Both the position numbers and the translations under genes were made by a program. A stretch of DNA of 64,000 bases from Spirosoma telluris (lineage in GTDB: Bacteria; Bacteroidota; Bacteroidia; Cytophagales; Spirosomataceae). Positions within the stretch are counted from its first letter, which is position 1. Each line of letters starts with the position of its first letter. Location of the stretch: NCBI GenBank assembly GCA_003259005.1, contig QLII01000001.1, positions 8,051,001-8,115,000 of the forward strand. Reading direction: 5' to 3'. The notes under the pieces were generated by a model. It did no database searches and had not been told where the DNA came from. It saw only the letters and a list, made by a program, of their open reading frames with translations. Shown here in pieces: positions 27,029-36,749 of the stretch.

Positions 27029-27988
27029 ATGAAAATCAGAAAAGCAGTTATCACCGCAGCCGCTCGCGGGGAACGATTGTACCCGGTAGCCGATACGATA
27101 CAGAAAGCCATGCTTCCCGTCATTGATACGGATGGCTTGCACAAACCCGTTATTCAGGCTATTGCCGAAGAGGCTTTTCTGAGTGGTATTGAGGAAATCT
27201 GCGTGGTTTGTGCGCCCGGTGATGGCGAACGGTATATTAATGCATTCACATCGTTACGCGACAATCTGGTTAAATCGTACAAAAGTGTTGACTGGGCGCG
27301 GGAAGAGGCCGAAAAGATTGATACCCTCATTAGTCGAATTCAGTTTACGGAACAGCAGGAGCCACTAGGCTATGGCCATGCCGTTTATTGTGCCAAAGAG
27401 TTTGTTAACGATGAACCATTTCTACTTCTCTTGGGCGACTACCTGTACGTCTCGAACCTCACCAGCAAACGGTGCGCGGCCCAGCTTATCGAACTGGCAA
27501 AACAGGAAAATTGCTCTGTTTCGGCGGTTAACCCGACCATCGAGCATCAGATAGGCCGGTATGGTACGCTTACGGGCAAACATGTGCCGGGTATGAATGG
27601 AGTCTATCAGATTGAAAAGCTTATTGAGAAACCATCGTTGAGCCTGGCCGAACTCGAACTGCAAACACCGGGCCTGCGCGTTGGCTATTACCTCTGTTTT
27701 TTTGGCATGCATGTGTTCACGCCTACCGTATTTAGCCTTCTTGAGAAACAACTAGCCCAGGGCAGTAAAAATACACCGTTGACACCAGCACTACAGGAAC
27801 TGGCCGATACCGAAAAATACCTGGCGCTGGAGGTTAAGGGGAATCGATACGACCTGAGCGGACGGCAGGGGCTACTACGGGCACAAATGGCCCTGGGACT
27901 TGCGGGCGTAGCCCATGACGAGACCCTGACGTCGATGGTCGAACTCCTGGCCGAAGCCAATACCCGAAAAGCACAATTGATTCAGTAA
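27029..27988 (+). CDS. Nucleotidyltransferase, GalU-like (UTP-glucose-1-phosphate uridylyltransferase family)
   Basis: This 319-aa protein has the sugar-phosphate nucleotidyltransferase fold. AAARGERLYPVADTIQKAMLPV is a GalU-type signature (G-x-G-x-R...K), here altered to ARGERLYP. LGYGHAVYCAKEFV binds the nucleotide, and LLLGDYLY holds the metal Asp. EKPSLSLAELELQTPGLRVGYYLCFFGMHVF forms the sugar-binding half. It should make a UDP- or similar nucleotide-sugar. Directly after it lies a fused kinase/nucleotidyltransferase, which suggests a shared sugar-activation pathway. ATG 27029 is chosen because a promoter-like pair ends just before it. Confidence 0.8.
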   Translation: MKIRKAVITAAARGERLYPVADTIQKAMLPVIDTDGLHKPVIQAIAEEAFLSGIEEICVVCAPGDGERYINAFTSLRDNLVKSYKSVDWAREEAEKIDTLISRIQFTEQQEPLGYGHAVYCAKEFVNDEPFLLLLGDYLYVSNLTSKRCAAQLIELAKQENCSVSAVNPTIEHQIGRYGTLTGKHVPGMNGVYQIEKLIEKPSLSLAELELQTPGLRVGYYLCFFGMHVFTPTVFSLLEKQLAQGSKNTPLTPALQELADTEKYLALEVKGNRYDLSGRQGLLRAQMALGLAGVAHDETLTSMVELLAEANTRKAQLIQ

Positions 27989-27989
27989 G

Positions 27990-28077
27990 TAAATGGACAA
28001 TGGATAATGAATAATGGGCAATTAATTGACAGTATTCATTGCCCATTATTCATTATCCATTGCCCATTATTCATTTA
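27990..28077. repeat. AATGGATAATG-type palindrome, best copy
   Basis: AATGGATAATGAATAATGGG and four more bases at 27999-28022 pair perfectly with 28038-28061 (24 bp), with weaker outer pairing on both sides. It fills the gap between the two sugar-activation genes. Apparent extra N-terminal residues of the next gene are merely translated repeat. Confidence 0.75.
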
Positions 28078-28086
28078 CTTATCCAT

Positions 28087-31000
28087 ATGAATATTTTTAT
28101 AGAAACAATTACGTCTGCCGACCCCTCTATTCGTAACCGATCCTTTTTTGACATAAGCCGAAATTTATCTGCCAATACCTTATTAAAAGCGCTTCGTGAA
28201 CTGGATGAATTCCGAAAGTCCACACCGAACCTGTACGATAAAGTCAGAGCGATTCTTTTCTTATATGCCGGTTTTCGCTTTTTCCTGATGGAAACCAAGG
28301 AAATTCCGGCTATTGGTAAAATTCCCTATGCTGGTTTTGACGATCTTCTGTCCCGTCGGTTTGAGCAGGCTATTGCTACTTTTTTGCAGGATCTGGATAA
28401 ACAAGGACCCAACGCAACCCTGTTCAGTGCGCTGGCCGACAGTTATCATCAACTGTCTTTCCAGACGCTGGCCGACCAGGTGCGAAAGAGTGTTCGATCC
28501 AGTAAAGGCAATCAGTGGATGTTCCGCGTAGGGCATCAGGCCGAACACCCGATTCGGATTCACCCGAGTTTGCTAAATCGGCCGGATAATTCGCTGTTCT
28601 ACCCCATTCTGCACGAGCAAACGTCCGTGCGGATGGACTTGACCCACAGCGGCTGGTCGGATATTTTCTTCCTGGGTATGGATTATCCCGAGGGGGCCCG
28701 CGTCATCAATATCTCCATCGACCTGGGCGTTTTCGGCCGTGATAAAGACATTCGTCCGCCCCTTCACTGCTACGTGCGGGTTATTTCAGAACCCGTTCTG
28801 CGCCTGACCAGCGTCGATTTAAATACGACTAAAGATGTTCATGACCTGGCCGATCTGTTCAATTTTGGGAATGACTACCTGAGTCTGGTGAAAGCGGGGG
28901 TTATTGCATCGGGTCTGATTCCTCCTTCGTTTGAAGGTACGAATCAATCCCTGGCCGAAATTCTGGCCCGTATTGTAGCACCAGGTATGGGTATTGAACT
29001 CGTCACGAAAGTGAACGACATTCCCAAAGGCTCCCGGTTTGCCGTGTCGACGAACCTGCTGGGTTCCATTATTAGCTTACTGATGCGGGCAACGGGCCAA
29101 ACGAAAAACCTGGAAGGAGGCTTACAGGAAAGCGAACGGCGGCTGGTCGCGTCGCGGGCTATTCTGGGCGAATGGATTGGTGGTTCGGGCGGTGGCTGGC
29201 AGGATTCCGGTGGCGTATGGCCGGGTATCAAAGCTATTCAGGGTACGTTCGCTCAGGAAGGTGACCCGGAATCCGGAATCAGTCGTGGAACCTTGCTACC
29301 TCGCCACCGGGTGTTACAAGGCGACGAGGTGCATCCCGACATTCAGGAAAAAATCATGAACTCGCTCGTGCTGATGCACGGTGGCATGGCGTCCAACGTT
29401 GGGCCAATTCTGGAGATGGTGACTGAAAAGTACCTGCTTCGCGGTACCAATGAATGGAATGCCCGCCAGCAAACGAACCAGATTTTCGATAATATCCTGG
29501 GTGCCATTAAAGAAGGTAACATTAAAAAACTGGGTGAGAATACGGCCCGCAACTGGGAATTTCCCATCAAAACAATCATTCCCTGGGCCTCTACCTACTT
29601 CACCGAGCAGATCATTGCCAAAGCCAAAAAGCAGATTGGCGACGACTATTACGGTTTCCTGATGCTGGGGGAATGTCTGGCGGTGGCATGGGCATGTTTG
29701 TGAATCCGGCCCACTACGAAGACTATAAACTACAGGTGCTGGAGATGCTTCGAAAAACAAAAAACGAACTGTCTGACTCGCTGCCCTTTGCTATGGAGCC
29801 GGTGGTATACAACTGGAGCATCAATAACAAAGGCACCTGGGCAAACCTTCAGGAAGGGAATCAGGCGCTTATGCCGGAGCAGTATTATGGTATTCAGGTA
29901 TCGGAGCTGGTCCGGAAAGATCCTGGTTCGATTCCGTATGTCCGCCGGGCAGAAATTGATTACTTCACCACCTACTGCGACCAGAACAATCTGGCCTATC
30001 CACTACTACGCACCATTGTCAGCAACCTATTCAAGGTGTCGGACCCCACTTCTCAGGGTAACCGAAGTGCCGAAAACGACAAAGCAGACCGCATCAAGAA
30101 GGAAAACGGATTCGACTATATTCAACATAGCGAAATTCGGGAAGAGTTGCAAAAGGGGCGTATTGGCCTGTCCCGAAATCGACTATCGGCCGAAACGACC
30201 ATTGATGATGTTTTGCCAGGAGATACGGTTCCTATGGAATCACTCGCTTCGGCAACTAAGACGGGCGAAGCCGCTATTCGGTCAGGCAAGGTGGCTATTA
30301 TGAGTCTGGCTGCGGGCGTAGGTAGTCGATGGACAAAAGGGGCCGGTGTGATCAAGGCCATCAACCCATTTGTGGAGATTGAGGGGGAGCATCGGAGTTT
30401 TCTGGAGATCCACTTAGCCAAAACCCGGAAAGTTGCCGAGCGATATAATGCGATCATACCGCACCTCGTTGCGACCAGTTACCTGACGCATGAACCCATC
30501 CGGAAAAAACTGGAACTGACGGCCAACTTTGGTTATGCGGGTCCAACCTTCCTATCGTCAGGTCGATCTATTGGGCAGCGTTTTGTGCCCATGGAGCGGG
30601 ATTTGCGGTTTTTGTGGGAAGATATGCCCCAGGAAACTCTCGACGAGAACAAACAAAAAGTTCGTGATGCCGTGCGCCAGTCGATGATTGCCTGGGCCAA
30701 ATCGAAAGGGGAAGGCAGCGATTATGTCGATAACATTGCCGCTCAGCGGTTTTCGCCCCTGGGTCACTGGTACGAGGTCTCGAACCTGTTGCGTAACGGT
30801 ACGCTGGCAAAACTACTGGCCGATTATCCACAAGTTGAAACCATTATGCTTCATAACATCGACACCCTGGGTGCCGATGTCGATCCGGCCCTGCTGGGGT
30901 ATCACCTCGAATCGGGCAATGCGCTCACCTTTGAAGTCGTGCCCCGTCGTATTGAAGACCGAGGGGGTGGACTGGCTCGGGTAAACGGGCAGCTTCGTCT

Positions 31001-31447
31001 GCTGGAAGGATTAGCCCAGCCGCGTGAAGAAGACGAGCTAAATCTGAGCTATTACAACACCAATACGACCTGGATTCAGGTCGACCCATTGCTCCAGCTA
31101 TTTGGCCTCACCCGCGACGATCTGCAAACCGGCGATGAAGCGCAACTGGCCAAAGCGGTACGAAGTGTGGCGCATCGTATTCCGACCTATGTGACCATCA
31201 AAGATGTAAAATACCGCTGGGGACACGGTCAGGAAGATATTTATCCGGTGGCGCAAATAGAAAAGCTGTGGAGCGACATGTCGGCGCTGGCCGATGTGAA
31301 GTGTGGTTACATTGAGGTTCCCGGTTCCGGGGGCAGCAGATGAAAGATCCTGCTCAGTTGGATTCGTGGGTAACCGACGGTAGCAAAGATCATGTGGCCT
31401 CTTTATGTACCTTTGCGGCCGTGCCATCTGCCACTCAACTACCATGA
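28087..31447 (+). CDS. Fused GHMP-kinase-like and UDPGP-type nucleotidyltransferase (two frame breaks)
   Basis: The repaired protein is 1120 aa. The N-terminal half has GHMP sugar-kinase signatures of the fucokinase type: MDLTHSGWSDIFFLGMDYPE and GSGGGWQDSGGVWPGIK. The C-terminal half has a UDPGP pyrophosphorylase pattern: SLAAGVGSRWTKGAGVIKAI (sugar-nucleotide loop) and MLHNIDTLGADVDP (metal site). It probably phosphorylates a sugar and then activates it, like Bacteroides FKP but with the domains in the opposite order. Breaks lie at G runs 29667-29671 and 31329-31333; one G in each restores LGGMSGGGMGMF and GSGGQQMKDPAQ. The restored stop overlaps the corA start as ATGA at 31444-31447, good support for the repair. 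Substrate sugar unknown. Confidence 0.82.
31408..31415 (+). promoter_or_regulatory. -7 element for corA inside the upstream gene
   Basis: TACCTTTG fits TAnnTTTG exactly and lies 28 bases before the corA ATG at 31444, inside the repaired end of the fusion gene. No clear -33 element is seen, so it is a weak or internal promoter at most. Confidence 0.4.
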
Positions 31448-32394
31448 TTCGTATCTTTCAGCAAGATGAAACCGCCGTTCGTAAAATTCGTGATATTGAC
31501 TCGTTTTCTGACACCGAACGAACACTTTGGGTGGATTTGCAAAATCCCACTGCTGCCGAGATCAAAAGCGTTGAGGAAAAATTCGATGTTGATTTTCTGA
31601 GCCAGCAGGAGCAACTGGAAATTGAAAGTAGTTCACGCTACATTGAAGAGGACGATTTTATGATCGCCAATTCCAATTTCCTGGTGCCTGATCACGAGCA
31701 GCGTTATGTAACGGTGCCCGTAAGTTTTATCCTTAAAGACGACACGCTGTTCACCTATCGCAATGCTGACATCAAATCCTTTGCCGATACGGTCAAGCGC
31801 ATCAAATCACGCCGGGCGTTGTTTAGCGATGGGGCTCAGATCCTGATCTCTATTTTCGAGTCGCGGATTGATTATGATGCTGATTTGATTGAGTTGGTAT
31901 CGGGGGAGATTAAAGCGATCAACCGAATCTTGGATCTGGATGCGAATCTTGATAAGGAAATGCTGTTGAATATAAACGATTACCAGGAGTTGACCATGTC
32001 GATTCGGGAAAATGTGGTTGATAAACAGCGGGTTATATCCTCGATGATTCGCTCAGATGGGTGGTTTAATGAGCTGGAGCAGCAACGGCTCCGAACGCTG
32101 ATCAAAGACATTAACTCACTGATCGATCATACCAATTTTATTTTTGAGCGACTGGAATTCCTCCAGAATACCTATCTCGGTTTAATTGACCTGGAGCAGA
32201 ACCGGGTTGTCAAAATATTCACGGTCGTATCGCTGGTTTTCCTGCCGCCTACCTTACTGGCCAGTATCTGGGGTATGAACTTCGATGAGATGCCCGAAGT
32301 GCACTGGAAGTATGGGTATGTTTTTGCGCTCGCCATGATGGTGCTGTCGTCGGCATTAACGGTCTGGATATTTCGCCGAAAAAATTGGTTATAG
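31444..32394 (+). CDS. corA: CorA-type magnesium/cobalt transporter
   Basis: This 316-aa protein has a long acidic cytoplasmic domain (LWVDLQNPTAAEIKSVEEKF, SRYIEEDDFMIANSNF) and two C-terminal membrane helices. The first ends in the channel signature GMN (SIWGMNFDEMPEV), and the second is YVFALAMMVLSSALTVWIF. It forms a pentameric channel for divalent cations in the inner membrane. ATG 31444 is chosen over the upstream in-frame ATG because MIRIFQQDETAVRKI begins the family-like sequence. It overlaps the preceding fusion gene by four bases. Confidence 0.92.
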   Translation: MIRIFQQDETAVRKIRDIDSFSDTERTLWVDLQNPTAAEIKSVEEKFDVDFLSQQEQLEIESSSRYIEEDDFMIANSNFLVPDHEQRYVTVPVSFILKDDTLFTYRNADIKSFADTVKRIKSRRALFSDGAQILISIFESRIDYDADLIELVSGEIKAINRILDLDANLDKEMLLNINDYQELTMSIRENVVDKQRVISSMIRSDGWFNELEQQRLRTLIKDINSLIDHTNFIFERLEFLQNTYLGLIDLEQNRVVKIFTVVSLVFLPPTLLASIWGMNFDEMPEVHWKYGYVFALAMMVLSSALTVWIFRRKNWL

Positions 32395-32502
32395 ACTAAT
32401 CAGCTTGAAAATATACTACAGCTAGTTGGATTTCAGGAAGTTACTTTTTCGCTTATTAGCGTCTTAGTGGCAAACTAACTTCCCATTTCACTAACTAAAG
32501 GT

Positions 32503-33327
32503 ATGGATCAGGCGCAGACCAAACTTGAACTCTTTTACACACAACTCGTAACCTTTGTTACCGTTTACGGTGGCCGTGTTCTATTAGCTATTTTAACACT
32601 TATTGTTGGCCTCTGGGTAATCGGCTGGATTATCAGATTGCTATCGTCCACAATGACGAAACGGCACGTTGACCGCGATGTACAACCATTTTTGATATCG
32701 CTTGTCAATGGATTACTTCGGGTATTATTACTGTTAAGTATTGCCAGTACACTAGGGGTTCAAACGACTTCGTTTGTGGCTATTATTGGTGCCGCCGGTC
32801 TGGCTGTTGGCCTAGCCCTTCAGGGTAGCCTGGCTAATTTCGCGGGTGGGGTATTGATCCTGATTTTCAAGCCGTTTCGCGTAGGTGATTTGGTTACGGC
32901 CCAGGGATTTACGGGTAATGTTGAAGCCATCCGCATTTTTGATACTACACTGGTAACCTTAGACAACAAAACGATTATTCTGCCCAACGGCCCCTTATCG
33001 ACATCATCTATTGTAAACATTAGTACCAAAGGGGTTATTCGGGTCGATCAAGTGTATGGGGTTGGTAGTCAGAATGATATAGATGCTACGAAAGCTTCTA
33101 TTATACACGTAGTCGATGCTTGCCCTTATGCGCTTAAAGATCGTGAACACGACGTATTGATTGCTAAACTAAACCCGAACTCACGTGATTACGACGTGCG
33201 GGTCTGGACAAAGAGCGATACGTATTGGGAGACCTACTACTATATGCTTGAAAACATTGCCCGGCAGTTTGCCAAAGATGGCATTGAAGCGCCTAAGCCA
33301 AAGATGTTTATTACGAACGAAGACTAA
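32503..33327 (+). CDS. mscS: MscS-type mechanosensitive channel
   Basis: This 274-aa protein has the small-conductance channel layout. Three N-terminal membrane helices end in the pore helix AAGLAVGLALQGSLANFAGGVLILIFKPFRVGDLV, rich in the Ala/Gly needed for packing. The beta domain (TLVTLDNKTIILPNGPLSTSSIVN) and a C-terminal alpha/beta domain follow. It opens under membrane tension to release solutes in osmotic down-shock. It follows corA by 108 bases and ends at a clear terminator, so the two could share a transcript. Confidence 0.93.
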   Translation: MDQAQTKLELFYTQLVTFVTVYGGRVLLAILTLIVGLWVIGWIIRLLSSTMTKRHVDRDVQPFLISLVNGLLRVLLLLSIASTLGVQTTSFVAIIGAAGLAVGLALQGSLANFAGGVLILIFKPFRVGDLVTAQGFTGNVEAIRIFDTTLVTLDNKTIILPNGPLSTSSIVNISTKGVIRVDQVYGVGSQNDIDATKASIIHVVDACPYALKDREHDVLIAKLNPNSRDYDVRVWTKSDTYWETYYYMLENIARQFAKDGIEAPKPKMFITNED

Positions 33328-33356
33328 CCTGCTCCGGCCTGGTAAATCTTGTCCTT

Positions 33357-33397
33357 ATACCGCCCGACTGATTCATACAGTCGGGCGGTATTTTTTT
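33357..33397 (+). terminator. Rho-independent terminator after mscS
   Basis: ATACCGCCCGACTG at 33357-33370 pairs exactly with CAGTCGGGCGGTAT at 33378-33391, followed by seven T. It is a strong terminator. Confidence 0.92.
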
Positions 33398-33507
33398 AGG
33401 GAATTTAATAAGCACTTTTTTAACGCGTTAGTTAAACGTTTAGTCGATTGATCTATCTAACGCTTGTAGCGTGTCGATAACGCTGAGAAGGTAAACGACA
33501 TCTCGTC

Positions 33508-34871
33508 ATGAATACCATGAAATCAATAAACTATATCGCCTTGATTGCGCTGGTCATGAGCAGCTTTGCCTACTCAGGCAGGGTGGCCGCTCAGCCAGGT
33601 GTTAGTGTGCCAATAGAGTCATTTTATAATGAACTGGCTCCGTATGGGCAATGGATACAGCATCCTGGTTACGGGAATGTGTGGTTGCCGAATGCTGGCC
33701 CGGATTTTCAGCCCTATGCCAGTGCCGGGCATTGGGTAGTTACGGAATTCGGGAATACCTGGGTATCAGATTATGCCTGGGGTTGGGCACCCTTTCACTA
33801 TGGTCGCTGGATTTTTGATCAGGCATATGGAGGGTGGCTCTGGATTCCAGGTTCTGACTGGGGACCGGCCTGGGTATCGTGGCGTTCAGGTGGTGGTTAT
33901 TATGGCTGGGCACCACTGGCACCCGGCTGGGACATCAATGTGAATATTAACATTCCTGCCCCTTACTGGATCTTTGTGCCACAGATCTATATTACGAGCC
34001 CAAATCTGTATAGCTATTATGTACCCCGGCCTCAGATCGTCAATATCTATCAGCAGACAACGATTTTTAACAATATCTATCGGTCAAATAATCGGGCTTA
34101 TGTGTATGGCCCTCCCCGTGGAGATATTGAGCGGATTACGCGTCGTAATGTACCCATCTATCGGATTGACCCAATGGATCGCCCAGGGCGTTCGGTAGTG
34201 GGGAATGGTTCTGTAGGTTTTTATCGTCCTGGAGGTGGGTATGATAACAGACGAGATTATGGCCGCAATGACCGGTTCGACAATTCTGGCCGACCAAACT
34301 ATAACGGTAATGCTCCATCGAATAGAGGCTATTATGGAGGACCCGGTAATGCGCCAAATCGGGATTATAACGGTAATAACGCACCCAATCGGGACTACAA
34401 TGGTAATGGGGCACCAAACCGCGATTACAACAGTAACAATGCCCCGCATCGGGATTATAATAGTAATGCCAGTCCAAATCGGCCTTATGATGGCAATGCG
34501 AATATGCCAAACCGTGGAAGTTATGGCGGTAATGCACCAGTAGACCGGGTGGTAATAGTATACCAACTCCTGCGCCGGGTAATCCTCAATCGAATCGATT
34601 TGAGTCGAATCGGGGCAGTTACTCGCCAGGGAGTGTTCAACAGGGAAATAGTGCCCCTATGAACATGCCACAACCTAACCGTTCGTTCGAGCGCGTTGAG
34701 CGTCAGCCTCAGGTGAGTCCGCAGTCAATGCCAGGTGCACGGAGCGGTGGAGAAATTCATCAGATGCCGCAAGGTGGTGGACGTGGTATGCAGCAGCAAC
34801 CACAAAGCCAGCCACAGCAACCAAGTGGTGGGTTTAACGGAGGAGAACACCGTGGGCGTGGCCCACGTTAA
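33508..34871 (+). CDS. DUF6600-type Trp/Tyr-rich exported protein with tandem repeats (broken frame)
   Basis: After a signal peptide ending near RVAAQ, the first 180 residues show the YGQW...GYGNVWLP pattern and repeated W/Y-rich units (AWGWAPFHYGRWIFDQAYGGW, SWRSGGGYYGWAPLAPGW) of DUF6600 proteins. A low-complexity tail follows, with tandem copies of NAPNRDYNGN-like units at about 34330-34510 and then Gln-rich sequence. The frame breaks at GGG 34557-34559; one more G changes DRVVIVYQ to DRGGNSIPTPAPGNPQ and extends the protein to 454 aa. The product is probably in the periplasm or on the surface. Function unknown. Confidence 0.78.
34330..34510 (+). repeat. Tandem coding repeats in the DUF6600-type gene
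   Basis: Five or six units of about 30 bases encode N-A-P-N-R-D-Y-N-[GS]-N with small changes. The repetition is also visible as false open frames on the other strand. Unit number is likely to vary between strains. Confidence 0.75.
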
Positions 34872-34887
34872 TAAAAATTGCTTTAGC

Positions 34888-34920
34888 AAAAACGACGTGT
34901 CCAGAGGACACGTCGTTTTT
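34888..34920. terminator. Bidirectional terminator after the DUF6600-type gene
   Basis: AAAAACGACGTGTCC at 34888-34902 pairs exactly with GGACACGTCGTTTTT at 34906-34920. The T run of the right arm serves the plus strand, and the A run of the left arm serves the minus strand. Confidence 0.9.
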
Positions 34921-35055
34921 GTTTCTATATAGTGTCCCAACCAAGCGCTGGAACTGGTTACTTTGGTCAATAGCAGGATTAAAAACTAAATCGACTGCAT
35001 AAAGCACATACAAAAGGATCAAAGAAACGTAGATAGCGGTTAACTGATTAAGCGG

Positions 35056-35063
35056 TACTTTTG
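35056..35063 (+). promoter_or_regulatory. -7 element right at the truA start
   Basis: TACTTTTG matches the consensus and ends 6 bases before ATG 35070, so a transcript from it would be leaderless or nearly so. The -33 region is poor. Confidence 0.5.
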
Positions 35064-35069
35064 CTAGTG

Positions 35070-35828
35070 ATGCGTTATTTTATTGAATTATCGTACCGGG
35101 GAACAGCTTATAATGGTTGGCAGACGCAGGCCAATGGAAGCAGTATACAGGCTACGCTCGAAGCCGCGCTGACGCAACGAATCGGGAAGTCCATCTATAT
35201 TATGGGTAGCGGCCGGACCGATGCAGGCGTCCATGCCCGTCAGCAGTTCGCCCATTTTGAGCTAGCTGAGCCATTGCTACTGACGGAGTCATTCCTCTAT
35301 TCGCTCAATTGTATGCTGCCGGAGGATATTGTTATCCACCGGATTTTTCCGGTTTTGGAGAATCATCATGCCCGTTTTTCGGCTATCTCCCGGTATTATC
35401 AGTACCTCATTAGTCGCCAGAAAAGTGCTTTTCAAAGTGGGTTAACCTATCACTTTCGACCGATGCTCGATGATGCATTGATGAACGAGGCTTGTCAGGT
35501 TTTGTTACAATACACTAATTTTCAGAGTTTCAGTAAGGCTCGCGCTAACGTGACGCACTTCAATTGTCGGCTCGATTTTGCCTATTGGGAGCGTATAGAT
35601 GACGATTCGCTGACATTTCATATTCGGGCGAATCGGTTTCTGTGGGGGATGGTTCGCACTATTGTTGGTACAATGATTGAAATAGGACAAGCGCGAATGA
35701 CACTGGAACAGTTTGAACAAATTATCCAGTCACGAGATCGAAATAAGGCAGGGCGGGCGGCACCAGCTAACGGATTGTATTTAGTTGAAGTAGGGTATCC
35801 TGCACAGGTGGTTGGCGCATGGGGTTAG
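35070..35828 (+). CDS. truA: tRNA pseudouridine(38-40) synthase
   Basis: This 252-aa protein matches TruA in length and motifs. ELSYRGTAYNGWQTQ is at residues 5-19, the catalytic block MGSGRTDAGVHARQQ near 48-62 (Asp of RTDAGV), then ISRYYQYLI and the C-terminal NRFLWGMVRTIVGTMIEIG. It isomerises U38-U40 in the tRNA anticodon arm. ATG 35070 is preferred over 35061 because the family begins M-R-Y-F-I-E and the -7 element overlaps the earlier codon. Its upstream DNA shows no linked gene. Confidence 0.96.
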   Translation: MRYFIELSYRGTAYNGWQTQANGSSIQATLEAALTQRIGKSIYIMGSGRTDAGVHARQQFAHFELAEPLLLTESFLYSLNCMLPEDIVIHRIFPVLENHHARFSAISRYYQYLISRQKSAFQSGLTYHFRPMLDDALMNEACQVLLQYTNFQSFSKARANVTHFNCRLDFAYWERIDDDSLTFHIRANRFLWGMVRTIVGTMIEIGQARMTLEQFEQIIQSRDRNKAGRAAPANGLYLVEVGYPAQVVGAWG

Positions 35829-35854
35829 GAGCGGAGGATAAGGTGTATAAAAAA

Positions 35855-35878
35855 GCCCCGCCCAAGTATGGGCGGGGC
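35855..35878 (-). terminator. GC-rich hairpin between truA and the small minus-strand gene
   Basis: GCCCCGCCCA at 35855-35864 pairs exactly with TGGGCGGGGC at 35869-35878. The six A on its left form a T run on the minus strand, so it should end leftward transcripts; it may also stop truA. Confidence 0.75.
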
Positions 35879-35902
35879 CAAAACGTTCATGTTGAGCGTG
35901 CA

Positions 35903-36007
35903 CATATGGGTTAGGTTCACGTCGGTAACATTGAGACGGTAAAAGCGTGTTTTGGACACAAAAAACGTTGGAACTAGTGGTCCCAACGTTTTACCTAACC
36001 CATATAT
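35903..36007. repeat. Nested inverted repeat with hairpin, copy 1
   Basis: The outer arms CATATGGGTTAGGT and ACCTAACCCATATATG enclose a hairpin with stem AAAACGTTGG at 35962-35971 and CCAACGTTTT at 35983-35992. A related hairpin followed by TAACCCATAT occurs at 36699-36749. It could encode a small RNA or serve as a terminator. Confidence 0.55.
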
Positions 36008-36172
36008 GCTTGCAGGGTAACGAAATAAATAGCCTACAATCGCTGACAAATTAGTTGCAGAATAGTATTGCCAGACAACTTATTAATTATGCGGTGCCTC
36101 TGTAATTCAATAGTTCGATGATTTTGGGGCAATAATGGATGGGCCTGGCTTTACCGTTGACTAAGTTTATAA

Positions 36173-36481
36173 CTATAAATCAATGTATAGTGCCAGCCCA
36201 TTTAGTGTAACATGCATACGAATGATGGATCGCAATGGACCTACATGCTTAACATGGTTGATTTCCCGTTCAGACAACTTGAAGTATTCATAAAAACAGC
36301 TCAAATCAATGGGCATTTCCTTTGTTGGAATAAATGACAACTGAATTGGTTTACCGGATAGTTTACGAAAGAGGTCACTCTCCAGTATTATCTCTTCCTG
36401 AAGGTCATCGACGTTAGGTGCTTTTTTTCGGATGTCATTACTTATCTGGGATTTCTCAGGAATGATCGTGATGTTGTGCAT
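36173..36481 (-). CDS. Small hypothetical protein
   Basis: This 102-aa frame starts at ATG 36479-36481 (MHNITIIPEKSQISNDIRKK). It is mostly polar, with a probable helical middle part (CFYEYFKLSEREINHVKHV) and no membrane segment. I recognise no family. The stretch is richer in A and T than its surroundings and lies between two similar hairpins, in a gap of more than 1 kb between conserved genes. It may be a horizontally gained gene or chance. Confidence 0.4.
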   Translation of the reverse strand: MHNITIIPEKSQISNDIRKKAPNVDDLQEEIILESDLFRKLSGKPIQLSFIPTKEMPIDLSCFYEYFKLSEREINHVKHVGPLRSIIRMHVTLNGLALYIDL

Positions 36482-36488
36482 AAGCTTA

Positions 36489-36624
36489 GGGAAGTTGATC
36501 GTATTGAAAAGTTAATTTTAGGGCTACCAGACAGACGGATTCCGTTGTTGTTACAGCCAAAATTAGGAAATATTCTGTGTCTCATTAGACAAGATATATG
36601 TCCGCCACTTTTTGGTTAATCGGA
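36489..36624 (+). pseudogene. Possible remnant of a Fic-protein C-terminus
   Basis: In one plus-strand frame the reading REVDRIEKLILGLPDRRIPL, followed by a GN...RQDIC stretch, resembles the last part of many bacterial Fic proteins, where LINLPDRRIDLFI and QN.G.LS..KR follow each other. There is no Fic motif, no start and no ATG nearby, so at best it is a decayed fragment. It rests on a short match and is uncertain. Confidence 0.28.
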
Positions 36625-36698
36625 GAGCCACGAGGTAAATTCTTAAAAACGACTGTGGAGTTATAGAATAGCTATTCGGCCAAAGAGTGATGGTATTT

Positions 36699-36749
36699 AC
36701 AAAAAACGCTGGACTCAAGCGGTCCAGCGTTAAAATATAACCCATATGA
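36699..36749. repeat. Hairpin repeat, copy 2
   Basis: AACGCTGGAC at 36705-36714 pairs with GTCCAGCGTT at 36722-36731. The sequence before it (ACAAAAAACG) and after it (TAACCCATAT) matches copy 1 near 35958-36006. Confidence 0.6.

Noticed and set aside
34330..34510. CRISPR-like regular spacing of short repeats
   Set aside because: The repeats are contiguous coding units without unique spacers, and no cas gene is near.
34084..34566. Long minus-strand open frames rich in Ile/Val/Tyr opposite the DUF6600-type gene
   Set aside because: They are the antisense reading of the NAPNRDYNGN tandem repeats, which lack stops on both strands.
36563..36745. Minus-strand open frame of 60 codons
   Set aside because: It starts in hairpin copy 2 and overlaps the Fic-like trace; no family features.
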